A stretch of DNA of 64,000 nucleotides from Piromyces finnis (GCA_002104945.1 MCFH01000061.1:248001-312000); one strand, 5' to 3'; shown: positions 37,685-52,005, counted from the first letter of the stretch. Notes: generated by a model from the letters alone, not told the origin. Program-made: numbers and translations.

Positions 37685-39194
37685 ATGCGTAACGCTACTC
37701 TTTTGAAAAATTCTCTATTGGTAACTTTAATATTCATAAAGTGAATTTGTATTCACTAAAAGAATAATTCTTTATTTTTATTTATTATTTTTTTTACATC
37801 CTTTAAAAAAATACTAATCTTATTGAACCTTGAAGAATTTTAATTATAAAAAAAAAAAAAAAGTTGATATTATTATAGATCATCATTATCAAAATAGGTG
37901 TTACAATTCTGATAAAGGACAATTTCTAATTCTCAGGTAAAGTTTTTTTAAAAGAAACTAATAAAATTTAATCTTATTTAATGGTAAAAAAATAAAAAAA
38001 AAAAAAAAATTATTATTTTTGAATTGTTAGATGACTCAGGTGAGTTTAAGCAATCTAAAGTATTAAATATATTTTGTTTTTTTTTTTAAAAAAAGAAAAA
38101 ATCTAAAATTTTTTGTTTTAAAACATATTTATAAATAAAATTATACAGTATTTATTCTTGTAGTTTTATAGAAATCATATCCAAAAAACGAATGCACTCG
38201 GAAGTTAAAAAATAAAAAAATCCAAGAAACGTGTATATATAAGTTATATTGATTAAGATTTAAAATCGTTTTTATAAAAATTAATAAAATTGTTTTGTTA
38301 AAACACTAAATTGTTTTATTAGAAACACTTGTTTTTCTAATATTTAAATATTTAAAATTTTTATTTATTTAAGTATAAAAGTGATTATTAAAATTATAAA
38401 ATATTAATCTAACTATATATAATATTTCTTTATTAATAATAATAATAATGATTAAAATAAGAATATTTACATGTATTTATATTTTCTTTTAAATTTAAAC
38501 GTTTTAGAAATAGAGTAGTAACTATTATTAAATAAGAACATTTTAACAAGAATACATAATATTGAAAAAAAAAATAATGCTTTTTTTTTTTCTTTACATT
38601 TTAGTTTTTGTCATAAAAAACTTAAAACTACATTTTATATATATAAAACACTTTTTTTTTTTTTAGAAAAGGTTTATATCTATATCGCTATAATTATAAA
38701 ACATAAAATAAAAAAAAGAAATAAAAATTTTAATAATTTTTAACATTGAAGTATTTAGTTTTTAAATACATTTTATTTCAATTATAAAATAGAACTCTTT
38801 CATTAATGAAAAAAGGTATTTTGATAATTAATACAAATGAATAAATTTCTAATTTCAAACATGTTTTTATTTAAAATATTTATAATAAAAAATAGTTTTA
38901 GCTATTCATATAAATACTATAAAAATTTTTAAATATTAATAATTTTTTATTGATATTGATAAGAGTATTGTGCTGATATAAATATAATCAATAATAAAAT
39001 ATATTTTATGTATTTTATTATAACATAAATAATATTATATTGAAATAAATATTATATATATATATTATAAATTGTTATAAATATTGTGTGTATATAAATA
39101 TAAATGCGTTGATAATAAAATTTAAAGAGTTGAAATAAAATGTTCATTTCAACAAAGATATACAAAGAGATTGTATCATTTTAATAAAATAGTA
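37685..39194. other. A+T-rich intergenic, 3' flank of gene C
   Basis: No gene seen. 38925-39194 is a near-copy of 7746-8016 beyond gene A. Confidence 0.5.
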
Positions 39195-41653
39195 TTATTT
39201 ATCTGGGCAAAATCCATATTTATTTTGGCATTTGTTAATGGAACAGTAAGCTGAGGTTGTTCCACAGTAGCCTTTATTACTACAGCATTTGTTATCAGAG
39301 CAGGTTCCATAACTTTCTCCACATTTGCAACTACCATAGTTAGATTGACATCCACTAGATGATGCACAATAAGCTTTGGTTCTTCCACAATATCCTTTCT
39401 TACTACAGCATTGTCCATCTGAACATAATCCATAGTTTTCACCACATTTACAACTACCATAGTTAGATTGACATCCGTTGGAAGAATAACAGTAAGATTT
39501 AGTTTTTCCACAATATCCCTTTTTACTACAACATAAACCATCTGAACACATTCCATAATCCTCACCACATTTACAAGTACCGAATTCAGATTGACATCCA
39601 TTAGAAGCAGCACAATGAGCATCGGATACACCACAATAACCATATTTACTACAACATTTACCGGATGGACAACTTCCAAAAATGCCGCCACATCTTCCTG
39701 CAGCCTCACATTTATTACCATAATTATATTCTGAATGACTATTTAAAATGTTTTTAAAAGCAAAAGTATATTAGGATTAGTTATTAAATAAATATAAATT
39801 TAAATATATATTATTTTTAAATTAGTCTACGCTATAAATATATAAAAAATAGGCAATTACTTTATTTTTTGAATTTCAACTGGAAGAGAATCAATACAAT
39901 TTTCATTAATTCCTCTATATTTTTTTGATTTAAAAAAATTATATTTTATAAATATAATATTTTATAATTAGTTCAAATGAAATAATAATAACAGTCAATT
40001 AAATTTCAACATTTACAAATATAAAAGATTTTCTAAATTTCCAATTTCAGCTGGGACTTCCTTTATTCTATTATCAGAAAAATCTCTAAGCACATATAAT
40101 TATGAAAAATAAAAATATATATTTATTATATTAAAAATTTACTAAAGAAATATATATATAAAAGAAAAATAAATATATATATATATACATACAAAACTAT
40201 AATATTTTTAAGATTAACAATTTCTGATGGAATTATGGATAAGCCATTACTATTTAAATACCTATCAGCATAGTTTTAATAATTATAGAATTAATAAAAA
40301 TATGTTAAATTTTTAAAGTTTATATGCGTATACTACAATATATTTTATACTTACAAATGTTCAAGATTGGTAATATTTCCAATGAAATTTGGAATTTCAG
40401 TTATTTCATTATTATATAAAAGTCTATAATAAAAATATAAATTTATAAAAGTTAAAAAAAAACTATTTTATATATTGTTAAGTGTATTATTTTACTAACA
40501 AGTATAAAAGATTTTTAAGATCACCAATAGTTGAAGCAATTGTAGATATTTTATTATTAAATAAATATCTATATTTTATTAATAAACATTTATATATTTA
40601 TATTTTAAATTTGTGAATAAATTTATATATATTATATTATAATATGCTATTATTATTAAATTACAATTTATTAAGACTTTGAAGATTTTTAATTTCAGGT
40701 GGAATAGAAGTTACTAAATTGTTAGATAAATCTCTATATAGTGTATAAAATATATATGTTTATTATTAGTATAATACATTATTTCCTTTTTCAATAAAGA
40801 AGAAATTTCAATACTATTTTTAATATTTAACATATATATTTACAAAAAGTTAAGATTTTCAAGTTGACAAATGTCTGATGAAACGGTAGTTAATGTATTA
40901 TTATTTAATTGTCTATAGTTATTATTTATATTTTATTCATGTTAATATTATTATAAATATGTAAATAAATATAGAAAATATAAATTATATTTATATATTA
41001 TATATATATTATTCCCATAATCTTAATTTCGTACAATGTTAAGAGATTTTTAAGATTTTTAATTTCTGGAGAAATTTTAGTTAACATATTCCTTGATACA
41101 TCTCTATAAATATTTAAATATAGTAATTTTTATAAATATTTATTTTAGCAATTTATATTATATAATATTAATAATAAAAGTCTACTTACAAAGTTTCAAG
41201 ATTCTTAAGTTTTTCAATATCTGAAGGAATTTCAGTTAATTTATTATCATATAAATTACTATTTATATTAAATATTAATATAAATATATATAATAAAATT
41301 TAAAAAATTATTATATTTATCATATATATAACTCAAATACATATATATCTTTATACGAACAGGAAAGTTAAAGAGGTTATTTCATATATGAATTTTGGTA
41401 TTTCTGTTAATTCTTGATAATTTATATATCTTTTTTTCAATTAAATAAAATAAAATAACTTTTATTAGTATTTTTTTATATTTACAACATAATATTTTTT
41501 AATATGACATATATACAATTTATAAACTTTTCCATATTTATTTTCATCACAACTAGTAACAAGATTTCCTAAGCGTTGTTCAACTTCTTCACATGAATAA
41601 CCAAAGGTTATTGAGATTAATAACCCCAAAATCAAAATAGATTTTAATATCAT
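39195..41653 (-). CDS. Secreted leucine-rich-repeat protein with four CBM18 modules, gene C
   Basis: Twelve exons, 451 aa: 41517-41653 (signal peptide), nine 69-nt LRR exons (41361-41429, 41190-41258, 41035-41103, 40844-40912, 40665-40733, 40500-40568, 40355-40423, 40193-40261, 40017-40085), 39861-39914 (54 nt) and 39195-39738 (544 nt). Same exon lengths and phases as gene A, and the LRR exons pair one-to-one with those of A. The LRR1 intron again has a GTTCGT donor. The first hevein domain differs a little (CEAAGRCGGIFG against CEAARRCGGVFG); all cysteines are kept. The frame is fully open through the last exon although no in-frame ATG precedes residue 66 of it. Predicted secreted chitin-binding protein. 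Confidence 0.88.
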
Positions 41654-42310
41654 TTTATTTCTGCTTTAAAAAGTTTATGTAATTACTATGAATATTGAAT
41701 AGAAAAAATAGGTAAATAATCTTTTGTTAAATTTCTTTTGATAAAAATTATAATTAAAACTTGGTCTAATTAATAAATAAAAAAAGAGGAAAAAAGTCTT
41801 TCTATTTATACTTTTTTTTTTTATTGAAAATAAACTCTTTATTATTTAATTATAATAAAATAAAATAATATGACATGGCATTTAAAACTCTTTAATTACA
41901 ATATTTAATTTAAATATTGAATTACAATTACAATATTAAATAAAATATTATTATTTAATTATATTTTATTATTATTTATAAACATTATTTACACTTGATC
42001 ATATATTAACAAATATATTAATGAAAATATTTAAATTGAAATAATTAAAAGAATTTCTTTATCAAATAGAATTTCTTTATCAAATAGAATTTCTTCAAAC
42101 TTAAAGAAATCTTCTTAATTTATTATCCTGGAATTTTATTGGTTCTTGTCTTGACAAAAGATGACGTTGATTTTGTATTGATTTTCAATGAAGAGTTTAT
42201 TCATATTATATTATGATATATATTATTTTGTATTATTATGTATCATCCAATTATAAATTAATTTAATTTTTTATATAGAGAAAAGATAAAGTTTTGATAA
42301 TTTTTTTTTA
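41654..42310 (-). promoter_or_regulatory. Conserved upstream module of LRR-CBM18 gene C
   Basis: More diverged relative of the A and B upstream modules. Minus-strand TATAAATAG at 41802-41810, about 150 nt before the ATG, with the 'AAACTTGGTCTAATT' block between. Retains the segment that gene B has lost and lacks the large TTA tracts. Confidence 0.5.
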
Positions 42311-42704
42311 TTATTCTTATTATTCCAAAGGAAATATTAATATTCATAAAAAGAATTCTTACTATTTGGTAAAGCAATCACAAAGTTAGAGATGAACGAA
42401 TTTAAAATTTTATAATTGTTTTTACTACTTTTAAGTATTGCAATGGTAAAAATAAATTCATTATTAAAATAAAATAAAAAAAGAAAGTTTTTAAATATTA
42501 TTTTATAATAATAATTACAAAAAAAAAAAGTTCTTTTAAAATAAAAAGGTTTCATTCATATTATTGAAATAATTTTGATAAAAAGATAAAAAGTTTAATT
42601 ATATATATTTAAATATTCATTATTCTATTGAAGTTCATTATTTCTCTTTTTTTTTTTTTTTTTATAAAAAAATGTCTTTTTATAACATTTAAAATAAATA
42701 AATA

Positions 42705-42805
42705 TCTATTTTAATGAATGAATAAAAAATAATAAAATAAATAAATAACTATTTAAATGAATGAATAAAAAATAATAAAATAAATAAATATCTATTTTAA
42801 TGAAA
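42705..42805. repeat. Tandem repeat, about 45-bp unit, just over two copies
   Basis: Copies contain 'GAATGAATAAAAAATAATAA' followed by AATAAATAAATA and CTATTT, with minor changes. Confidence 0.8.
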
Positions 42806-44264
42806 GAAGAAGAAAGAAAAAGGAAAAATCTTTAAAATTTTTCTTTTATTAAATTTTTTATTTAAATAAACATTTCTTTTTTTGAATGTTACCTGTCACA
42901 GTACAAAATAAAAGGTTAATAGAATGAAAATGTAAAGTATTTTTTTTTTTTTTGACTTTAAAATAATTTTATTCATAAAAAAGGTTTAAGTATTTTATTA
43001 GCGATGCAATATTCAAAAGGAATTGTATATATTATTTTAGGTTTTTTTTTTTTTTTTTTCATCTAAATTATATTTATAATTCATCTATTAAATTCTTTTT
43101 TTAAAAAAAAAATTAAAGTATATATATATATATACAAATTATAATATAAAAAAAACAGCATAATAAAAAAAATAGTAAATTATAAAACAAAGCTAGATAA
43201 TATTATTAATGGATAAAATATATTATTACAGAACGATGTATATATATAGATATAATTTTTAAATATCAAAATTAAAAAATATAAAAAGATTTTATAATTA
43301 TATAATAATTTTCATTTCCAAAATACTAATTATTAAAAGGTACTTGTTAATATTGAAGAAAATTATGTATAAAATATAAATGCTTGATTTGGCCTTTTAT
43401 GTTAATAATATATATTAATAACAATGTTCAATGTGTATATTTTTGGTATTTTCATTTTTATAATTATTAAAAGGTAAAAAAAAAAAAACAAAATATTATT
43501 ATTCTATAAAAACAACAATTTATGAAAATATATAATAAAAAAAAAAGTTTTTAAAAATTATCATACTTTTTAATGAATTTATTTCTATGAATAAAATATG
43601 AGTTTTCTATTACTTGTGATTAGGTTATCAGTTTAATTCTTTTTTTTTTTTTTCAAAAAGACTGTATCCTGTGATATTTATCACATGCCTATACATAAAA
43701 ATAATGTATATTTCAAATAAATAATCAAACTACATTTTTCTATTCCAATAATATTTATTATATTTATTTATTATAATATTAATATATTCATTTATATTAA
43801 ATATTATATTGGAGGTATTTCCGTGTAACATTCTTTAACCAATAAAAATATACTATTTTTTATGTTATGCCATTCTTTTTAATATTCCATCAGTGGCTGT
43901 CAAAAAAAAATTAATTTATTATTAATATATGTATTAATATATTTAATTAGTTATTACAATATAAACTAATATAAAATAAATAATTGACATTCAATGATTT
44001 TATATTAAAAATTATCCAATACTTTTATTTAATTAATAAATTAAATGCCTTTTTAATCATGTTACACAATAACTTTATTAAATAATGATATTTGAAAGGT
44101 TGTACAATAATTAAATAAATTTTGATGTCACCTATTTTATTTATTTTAATATATCATTATAATATATTAGAATATATTTTATTATAAATATTATTAAAAT
44201 TTAATATAAATATTGATGGAGTATAAATAAATAAACAAAAAGTGTTTGTATAGTAAATGTAAGA

Positions 44265-44400
44265 GTAAATGTAGATGTAATAGTAGTCATAATAGATGGT
44301 TATAATAGTTGTAATAGACGTAGTGGTAATAATAATAGATGGTTATAATAGTTGTAATAGATGGTTATAATAGGTAATAATAACATAATAGGTCATAGTC
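44265..44400. repeat. Degenerate tandem tract of ATAGATGGTTATAATAGTTGTA units
   Basis: Four or more related units of about 20-40 bp built from 'AATAGATGGTTATAATAG' and 'TTGTAATAG'. Confidence 0.7.
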
Positions 44401-45064
44401 GTCGTAGTCATAATAAATATATTGTAAATATTATAAATCGTATGTACAATATTGATACATTATTGGTTTAACGTATACATTTTAAATGAATTTATTTTCC
44501 ATAATTTTATATTAAATTTTGTAAATAAAATAAATTACTATTATTACTCTTACTATTTTTATTATTAATAATAAACATCTTTAATGTTTATAATAATTAA
44601 CTATTACCTATTATTTATTATTATTAATACATCTTTTCCTTTTCATCTTTTATTATTATTGATAATTACCTATTATGAATACATCTATTACATTATGATA
44701 AAGTCAATTACATCTATTACAACCATCTTTTTATTATTCAAAAAAAAAAAAAAAAAATGGCTAAAATTTTTTAAAATTTTTTTTATTTTTAAATTTTTAT
44801 TATAAAATAAAGTTTGAATTCATTTTTTAAAAATTTCTTTTTTTCATATAGAAAGTCAACTTTTTTTTCATTTTTAGTTTTTGTTATTTTTTTTAAAAAA
44901 AAAAAAAAAAGTTTATATTTGAAAAAAAAGGAAAATTTTAATATTCAATTCTTATTTTATTTTTATTTTTTTTTGGCTACCTTTTAAATTAACAACAACA
45001 ACAACAACAATCCTGCAACCAACATATTAAGGAATTAGAGAAAAGTTCACTCAACTATATTATC

Positions 45065-46969
45065 ATGCCATCTATGAAAAAAAATTTATATTGGTTAGCT
45101 TCTGCTTTCTTATTAAGCAGAAATGTTATTGCTAGTGATTGTTCCTATGTTGAAAGAGCTATAAATTATTTTGGGGATGAATTCAATAAAAATTACAATG
45201 TTACTGACTGTTGTCAATTTAATGGTGTGAGATGTGACGAAAATAAAAATGTTACTGGACTGTAAACTATCAATAAATTTAAATATAATATATATATATA
45301 AAAATAAAAACACTTTTTATATAAAAAGTGTTGTATAAAAGAATTAAAAATAATAACGATATTAAGAAAGGGAAAAAATTACTTATTTTTATTTTATATT
45401 ATTATTTATATATATTAATATCCAATATTAATAATTATCATAGTAAATTAGTCCATATTAAGGATGACACTGCTAATCCAGCTAAAATTTTTGAAAAAAT
45501 TGGAAACTTGAAAGAATTAACTTATTTGTAAGTTTTTTTTTTTTTTTTTTTTAACATAACACGAAATAAAATTATTATATTATTATAGTACAGATTATAA
45601 ATTATTATAAAAGTATTAAGAAAGGTAGAATTTAATATAATAGTATAGAAGTATTATGAAAGTAGAGATTAATATAGTAAAAGTTATTATAGATTATTAT
45701 AATAAATTATTATAGTAGTCAAAAACAAAAAAAAAAAAGTTATGATGATTGAGGAGGAGGAGAAAGAATGAATAATTAAATGATATAAATTATAAAAAAT
45801 TTTTTTAAATATATTATATAGTAGTACAATTTCTTATTTATGTTTTTTTTTTCCTTTATTTATTTAATAAAATAATCAGAGATTTATCCAATAATAATCT
45901 AAGTATTGATTTTCCAAAAGAAATTTGTGATTTAACCAAATTAACAAACTTAAATTTAAGTAATAACCGTTTATCCGGTGCTATTCCATACGATTGTAAA
46001 AATTTACAAAATCTTCAACAATTAAATTTAGCTGGTAATAAGGATTTAAATGGTTATGTTCCAATTTTAAGTAATCTTAAGGGTTGTGTCTATGAAAATA
46101 CTAGTTTATGCTATCTTCCAAACGCAAATTGTAGAAATTCTAAAATGGCTTGTAATGCCGAACAAGTCAAAGCTACAAATGCTAATAATGGTTATCCTGA
46201 TCCAGAAAGTTATCAATACGAAGGTATGGAAAAAAGTAGAGATATGAATGTTTATAATGATGCTCAATACTACAATAGTTATGATACAAGTGCCTACGCT
46301 AACTACGATCCAAATTCATATGCCTATGATAATAGTTACGGTTATGATAATGGCTATGGTTACGGTTATGGCTATGACACCAGTTATTATAATAATGGAT
46401 ACAATTACGGTTATGATAATGGTTATTATGGTTCTAGTGGTTATGGTACTGGTGTTGGTTATGATTCTTATGATTATAGTGGTTACGGCTATGGTTCCGG
46501 TTCTGGTTACTCTAACTATTCTGGAGATGATTCTAGTATATTTACTTCACTTATAAGTATCATTTTATATTGTGTCTTCTTTGTTATTGCTGTTATTGTT
46601 TGTTGTGCTTGCTGTTGTTGTGGTGTTTGTTCCTCTGGTAGTACCAATGAACCATCATCTCAATCCAATAAACCTCACAAATATCCTACTATGACAACCA
46701 CTGCTCCTCAAAAACCAGCTCAACATAAAATTGATATGGAACAAGATATCACTAATCATACCATTCCATCTTACACTATGCCCAAACCAAATACTTATCC
46801 TCAATCAAACACTTATCCACAATCTAATATTTACCCACAACCACCAGCAGCTCCAGGTTATGGTTATGGAGGTGGATATGGTTATAATCGTGGTGTTGAT
46901 GATGATGCTGAAAATGCCATAAGAGCTGTTGAAACTGTTGAAGCTAATATTAAAAAAACAGAAGAATAA
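45065..46969 (+). CDS. Receptor-like LRR membrane protein with Tyr/Gly-rich ectodomain
   Basis: Three exons, 45065-45261, 45444-45527 and 45880-46969, 456 aa; both introns are phase 2 with GTAA donors and split a Leu codon. Signal peptide about 1-24. A Cys-rich LRR N-cap follows ('DCCQFNGVRCDENKNVTGL', the plant-type form), then about four LRRs ('LDLSNNNLSIDFPKEICDLT', 'LNLSNNRLSGAIPYDCKNLQ') closed by a Cys-containing cap near residue 165. Residues about 200-310 are a Tyr/Gly/Asn/Asp-rich repeat region. A single hydrophobic helix at about 313-337 runs into a Cys cluster (CCACCCC, candidate palmitoylation site). The cytoplasmic tail is Pro/Gln-rich with 'NTYPQS' repeats. There is no kinase domain. 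Likely a plasma-membrane recognition or adhesion protein; this is inference from architecture. Confidence 0.85.
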
Positions 46970-47529
46970 TTCAATAATTACTCTTTTTTTTATTATTATT
47001 ATTTGAAAAAAAAAACCAAGCTATTGATTTATATTACAAATATTTTAAAACTATATATATATATTAAATAATTGATGTTTTTTTTTTTTTTTTTTTACTG
47101 GATATAATATAAATATTAAAAAAAAAAAAAAGCACTACTATTATTAATCTTTTACACATTTTTATTTATATACAATTATTATAAACGCATCATTAACCTA
47201 AAATATTTTATAAAATTTTCGTTTTTTATTAATGTATAAAATCTTTTTTATAAAAAAAAACGTTTAAAAATCAATAAAAAAAAATATATAAAAAAAAAAG
47301 TTTAAAAAAAAAAATAAAAGAATTTTTATTTATTATTATTATTGTTGTTGTTGTTGTTGTTGTTGTTGTGATTCCTTATCTAGTAAAAAAAAAAAAAAGA
47401 GAAAGAAAAAAATTAAAAAATAGGAATTTTAATTAAAGGTGATACTCAATATTTTAAAAATATTGAATAATCGATAGGTTATTGGAAAGCTAAAGTATTT
47501 TAATAAATAAATAGGAAAAATCAAAATTA

Positions 47530-47593
<64 letters not shown>

Positions 47594-48112
47594 ATTTTAT
47601 AGAAAATAAAATAAAAAATATAAAATAAAAAAAATAAAAAAATTTTTTTTTTTTTATAAAATACTTTTTGAATAAAATATATAAAAGAAATGAAATGAAA
47701 AAAATATAATATTTTTATTATTCTTTTTTTTTTTCTTTAAAAGATAAACTTTTTTGAATATAAAAAAATATTTTTTATATTCTGAAAAGTTTTATTATTT
47801 TCTCCTTTTATTTTTTTTTTTTTACAGGCACGTTTTTAATTTTTTTAAAAAAGATAAAAATTAAAAAAAAAATTAAAATTTAAAATTTGGTGGTGATTTA
47901 ATTTGAACCACAAAAAATTAAAAAAAAATTAAAATTAAAATTTTAAAAAATAAAAATTAAAATATTTTAATTTAATTTAAAACCAATAAAATTTTTGAAA
48001 TTTTAAATTTTAATTCTTATTAAAAAAAAAAAAAATAAAAAAAAAAAAGGTTCATTTTACAAAAAAAAATCTTTTTTTATTTAAAAAAAATATATATGTA
48101 AAATTGAAAAAA
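46970..48112. other. A+T-rich intergenic
   Basis: No gene seen. (GTT)n at about 47341-47369 and a (TTTA)n tract at 47543-47592, plus long A and T runs. Confidence 0.5.
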
Positions 48113-50869
48113 ATGCTATTAAGAAGGTTTATTATTCTATTATGTTGTTGTTTTGGTATATATTATTATTATTATTTAAAATCATATATTTATATAATTA
48201 AATAAAATAAAAATTGGAATGATAATGATAATATCTTTAAAATAAAAAAAGTTATTTAGAGAAAATATTTAGATGAAAAAAAAAAAAGTTTTGTTATCAT
48301 TTCAATAAATATTTTTTTTATTATTTATTTATAATATTTTAATTATTTTTTTTCTTTTCAATTTGTTTTAATATTTGAAAAAACAAACAAACTAAAACTA
48401 AAACTAAATTATGATTTATTATTATGTTACATAGTGTACCATGTTTTTGCCGTGTCTACTTTTATTGATCAGGGGAAAAGAGCAGAATTATTTGAAATAA
48501 CAGAATATACCATGCCAAATTTAAAAATATATATGCCTGATGAAGAATTTATTAAATTTAAAAATGCATTTGTTCATGAACACCACAATAAATTTTCAGT
48601 TGTTATGGAGAGTATGAAATCTTTTATTAAAAGTTACTTTATTCATTTTAAAACTATAAATTTCAAAGATTTTTTCCCTTATGACCATTTTGAAGAAATA
48701 CTTCCTGAATTAAAAATTGGAGAAGATGGTTTCCCTGGCTATGCCATTGAAGACGTACTCAATGGATTTGATTTTAACCCAGAACACTATAATATCAATT
48801 TAAATGAGGAGGAGGTCGCCCAATACGTTATGGAAAGTAATCCATATTATAATATCAATCGTATTGTTGAAGTCGTTTTTTCATTAGAATTAGCCAGTCA
48901 TCATAATCTAGAAGAATTGTACTATTTAATGTTTCCGATAACGGATGAAGAAGAGGAAGAGGAAGAGGAAGATTCTATTGCTATTGAATCCCCTACTACT
49001 GAAACCTCAGAACTTTTCAAAACAAAAAAGGCTAAAATGATTTTTGAACTCAATGGGTAATGAAATTTATCCTCTTATTCCATTTTTTTTTTAAATATTT
49101 TATATATTTTTTATTTATTTATTTAAATTTATATATAACTTATTTGATCTATATATAAATAACTGATTTATACTATTCAATTACTTTAATAGTAATAATT
49201 AAACAATACTAATACTAATACCAATAATAATAATATATATATAATGTTAACATCAATTTTTTATATATTTTCTTTCTATACATACAATATGTATTATATA
49301 TATATATTTATTTCTAATATCTATATATTATCTATCTATATATCATGTATTGTATTATATATATATCTAAATATACCTTTCCTTTTTGATAGAGAGCAAA
49401 ATTTATTTGATAAAATAACATTCAAGATCGGTGGTAATTACTCTCGATCCTTCCAAAAACCAGGTTATAATTTAAAAATTAGGGGTGAAAAAGATCTTTA
49501 TGGACGTAGTCAATTTAAACTTCGTGCAGATAGTAATGATCCAACCATGATGAGAACAAAACTAATTTCAGATATTCATAATCGTTTAGGTTTACCATCC
49601 GTTTCTTCTACCTATGTTCAACTTTACATTAATGATGAATTTATGGGATTGTACACCTTCAATGATGCCTATAAGGTATCATGGATTGAAAAAGTCTATG
49701 GGGAAAAGGAAGCTAAAAACTTGTATAAATGTGATACTATGGAAGATCTTCTACCAAAATATTTTGATGGATGTACCAATGAAAATGAAGAAGAAAGAAA
49801 CAACACGTCAGAATGGATAGAATTCTTAACTGCTGTTGAACATGCTACATCTGCCGCAGATCTTGAGGCTATTTTTGAAATTGATCATTTTCTATATGAA
49901 ATGGCCATTGATTATTTAACCGGCGCCTATGACCATATTCAAAATCGTCATAATTATTATATGTATAAACAACCCAATGGTAAATGGATTTATTTATCTC
50001 ATGATTTTGACCATGATTTTGGACAAATGAGCTATTTTTTTAATGCCCCAGTAACCACAACCCTTAGAAAAATTAATCTTTTGAAAATACTCATTTTTAG
50101 GGATACCACTCGATTTGAAGAAATTTTAAGTGATGTGGTGCAACGGGTATTTCATCCGGCCATCCTTTTCCCATACATTGATGGAATAAAGACGTATATT
50201 AAACCTTTTGTAATAAAAGATAAAACACCAGATGCCAAGGGTTATTATCCTGGTCATCTTAATACGGATGGTATCGATAAAAATTTTACCTTGGAACAAT
50301 GGGATGCCTATTCCGAATTTACAAATGGTTATTCCGACACAGAATCCTATGGATTAAAATATTGGATTCTTATGCGGTATCGATTCGTTTGTGATTACTA
50401 CCAACTAGAATGTGATGCAACCTACCTAGACGAAAATTATAAATTCCCAGTGGTTACGGAACTTGATGTGGATTATAATGAATTGATTTTACTTGATAAA
50501 CCTCTGGATGATGAAGAACCCTTGACCTACTATTCATCTGAAATTCCAACAAAAACATTTTTTGAAATAGTACCTGAAACCCAAACTCAAACCATTGATA
50601 CTATTACTACTACTACTACTACCGTTGAATCAACCCCAACAAAAATAATAGTAGATCTTTTGGATGATGATATTACTACTACTACTGTTGAATCAACTCC
50701 AACAGAAATAATAGTAGATCTTTTGGATGATGCCGTTACCAAAATTGAAGAGAACGACGAAAGTAATACGGAAGAAGAAGAGGAAGAAGATCATGCCACT
50801 AGTACAATAAATGAAATAAAAACAATTACAAAAACCATTGTCATGATTCAAAGTACGATTTTAAATTAA
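48113..50869 (+). CDS. CotH-kinase-like secreted protein, copy 3
   Basis: Three exons: 48113-48155 (43 nt, signal exon ending in a Cys-rich hydrophobic stretch), 48435-49056 (622 nt) and 49393-50869 (1477 nt), 713 aa. Donors are GTATAT and GTAATG, acceptors end in ATAG. Intron phases (1, then 2) are the same as in copies 1 and 2. N-terminal 'NLKIYMPDEE', core 'HDFDHDFG' (CotH DFDxxFG motif). Exon 2 has an acidic Glu run near its end that the other copies lack. The Thr-rich stalk is shorter, with two copies of a 'VESTPTEIIVDLLDD' unit, and the tail 'EIKTITKTI' is shared with copy 2. More diverged than copies 1 and 2 are from each other. Probable extracellular or surface protein of unknown substrate. 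Confidence 0.88.
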
Positions 50870-51933
50870 ATTTAAAATAAATAATAATTATCTCTTATAA
50901 TGATTATTTATTTTATATTATATTTTTATATATATATTTATTTTTTTTTCAATATATATAAAAATATAATATAAAATATAGATTTAAAATTATTCTGTAC
51001 CCATTTTTATATATTTAAGTATTATTATATTAAGTTTAGATGAAATTATAAAAGTGCCAAAAAAAAAAAAAAGGTACATCAATTTATAAAATAAAATAGA
51101 AATTAAGTATAAAAAAAAATAAATGTATAATATAAAAAAAAAAAAAAGTATCTTTTTTTCTTTTGATTGTTTATTTATTTGTAATAGATAAATCTACTAA
51201 AGATTATAAATATTAAAATATATATATATTTACTATTGAATTAAATATTTAATAATAAAGATTATTAAAGAAAAAAAAAATATTATTTTTTTTGTTTTTA
51301 ACAAAGTTTAAAAAAAAAAAAAGGACAAGTTTAATATAAAGTAGTAAAATTAATCATAGTATTAAAAAAAGGCATTTATTATTATTTAAATAATTATTGA
51401 TGTAATATTAATAGATTTTTTTTTTTTTTTTAATCTTTTTAATTCATATTACTTTACCATTATAAATTTTTTTTTTTCAAATAGATTAAAAAATTAAAAA
51501 AAAAAAAAAAAAATCCATTTAAAAGTTCGATAAATATCTCTGTTAGATTTTTTTTTTATTTTAAATAATGAAATGGAGTTAAAATTTTTATTTCATCCTA
51601 ATACATTTTCTCTCCCTTTTTTTTTTTTTAATTATATATCCATACTTTTACTTATACCTATATTAATAATAATAATCATTGCATATCCATTTTTAAAGAT
51701 TTTTTATTAGAAAAAAAAATTTTTTTTGAACTACTCCTTTTACCTTTTAAAAAAAAAAAATTGGTATTTTTTTTTTTTTCTTTATCAAGAAGGTATTAAT
51801 GGTCATAAATTATTTAAAAATATTTTTTATTTCAAAAATGACTCATACTATGTATTTTCGTACATATAGATATACGCTAAACTTCAAAGGAATGGAAGTT
51901 ATCTACATAGAATTTAATTTCATTGTCAGTAAG
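50870..51933. other. A+T-rich intergenic
   Basis: Homopolymer-rich; nothing else recognised. The open frame 51799-51999 overlaps the tRNA gene on the other strand and is not credited. Confidence 0.5.
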
Positions 51934-52005
51934 AGGGGCGTTCCGGATTTGAACCGAAGACCTATTGATCTGCAGTCAATTGCTCTACCGCTGAGCTAAC
52001 ACCCC
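51934..52005 (-). tRNA. tRNA-Cys (anticodon GCA)
   Basis: Minus-strand cloverleaf of 72 nt without an intron. Acceptor stem GGGGTGT pairs with ACGCCCC, followed by a T discriminator as expected for Cys. D-arm 'GCTCAGCGGTAGAGC', anticodon loop CTGCAGA (GCA), T-arm TTCGG/CCGGA with loop TTCAAAT. Internal A box 'TAGCTCAGCGGTAGAGC' and B box 'GGTTCAAATCC' are both present. CCA is not encoded, as usual in eukaryotes. Confidence 0.96.

Larger units (their letters stand above)
42311..45064. other. Long gene-free A+T-rich stretch
   Basis: No supported gene. Holds a 45-bp tandem repeat (42705-42805), a degenerate 'ATAATAGATGGTTATAATAG' tandem tract (44265-44400) and many homopolymers. (CAA)n at 44990-45010 lies in the probable 5' leader of the next gene. 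Confidence 0.5.

Noticed and set aside
37213-37692. 159-aa frame of repeated Ile-Leu-Phe-Tyr-Phe
   Set aside because: Artefact of the (TTTTA)n array, which has no in-frame stop.
42337-42555. 72-aa minus-strand frame rich in Phe, Asn and Lys
   Set aside because: Low-complexity translation of A/T runs; not shared by the related upstream regions of genes A and B.
51799-51999. 66-aa frame ending in 'GVPDLNRRPIDLQSIALPLS'
   Set aside because: Its C-terminal part is the antisense of the tRNA-Cys gene, a common false protein call.
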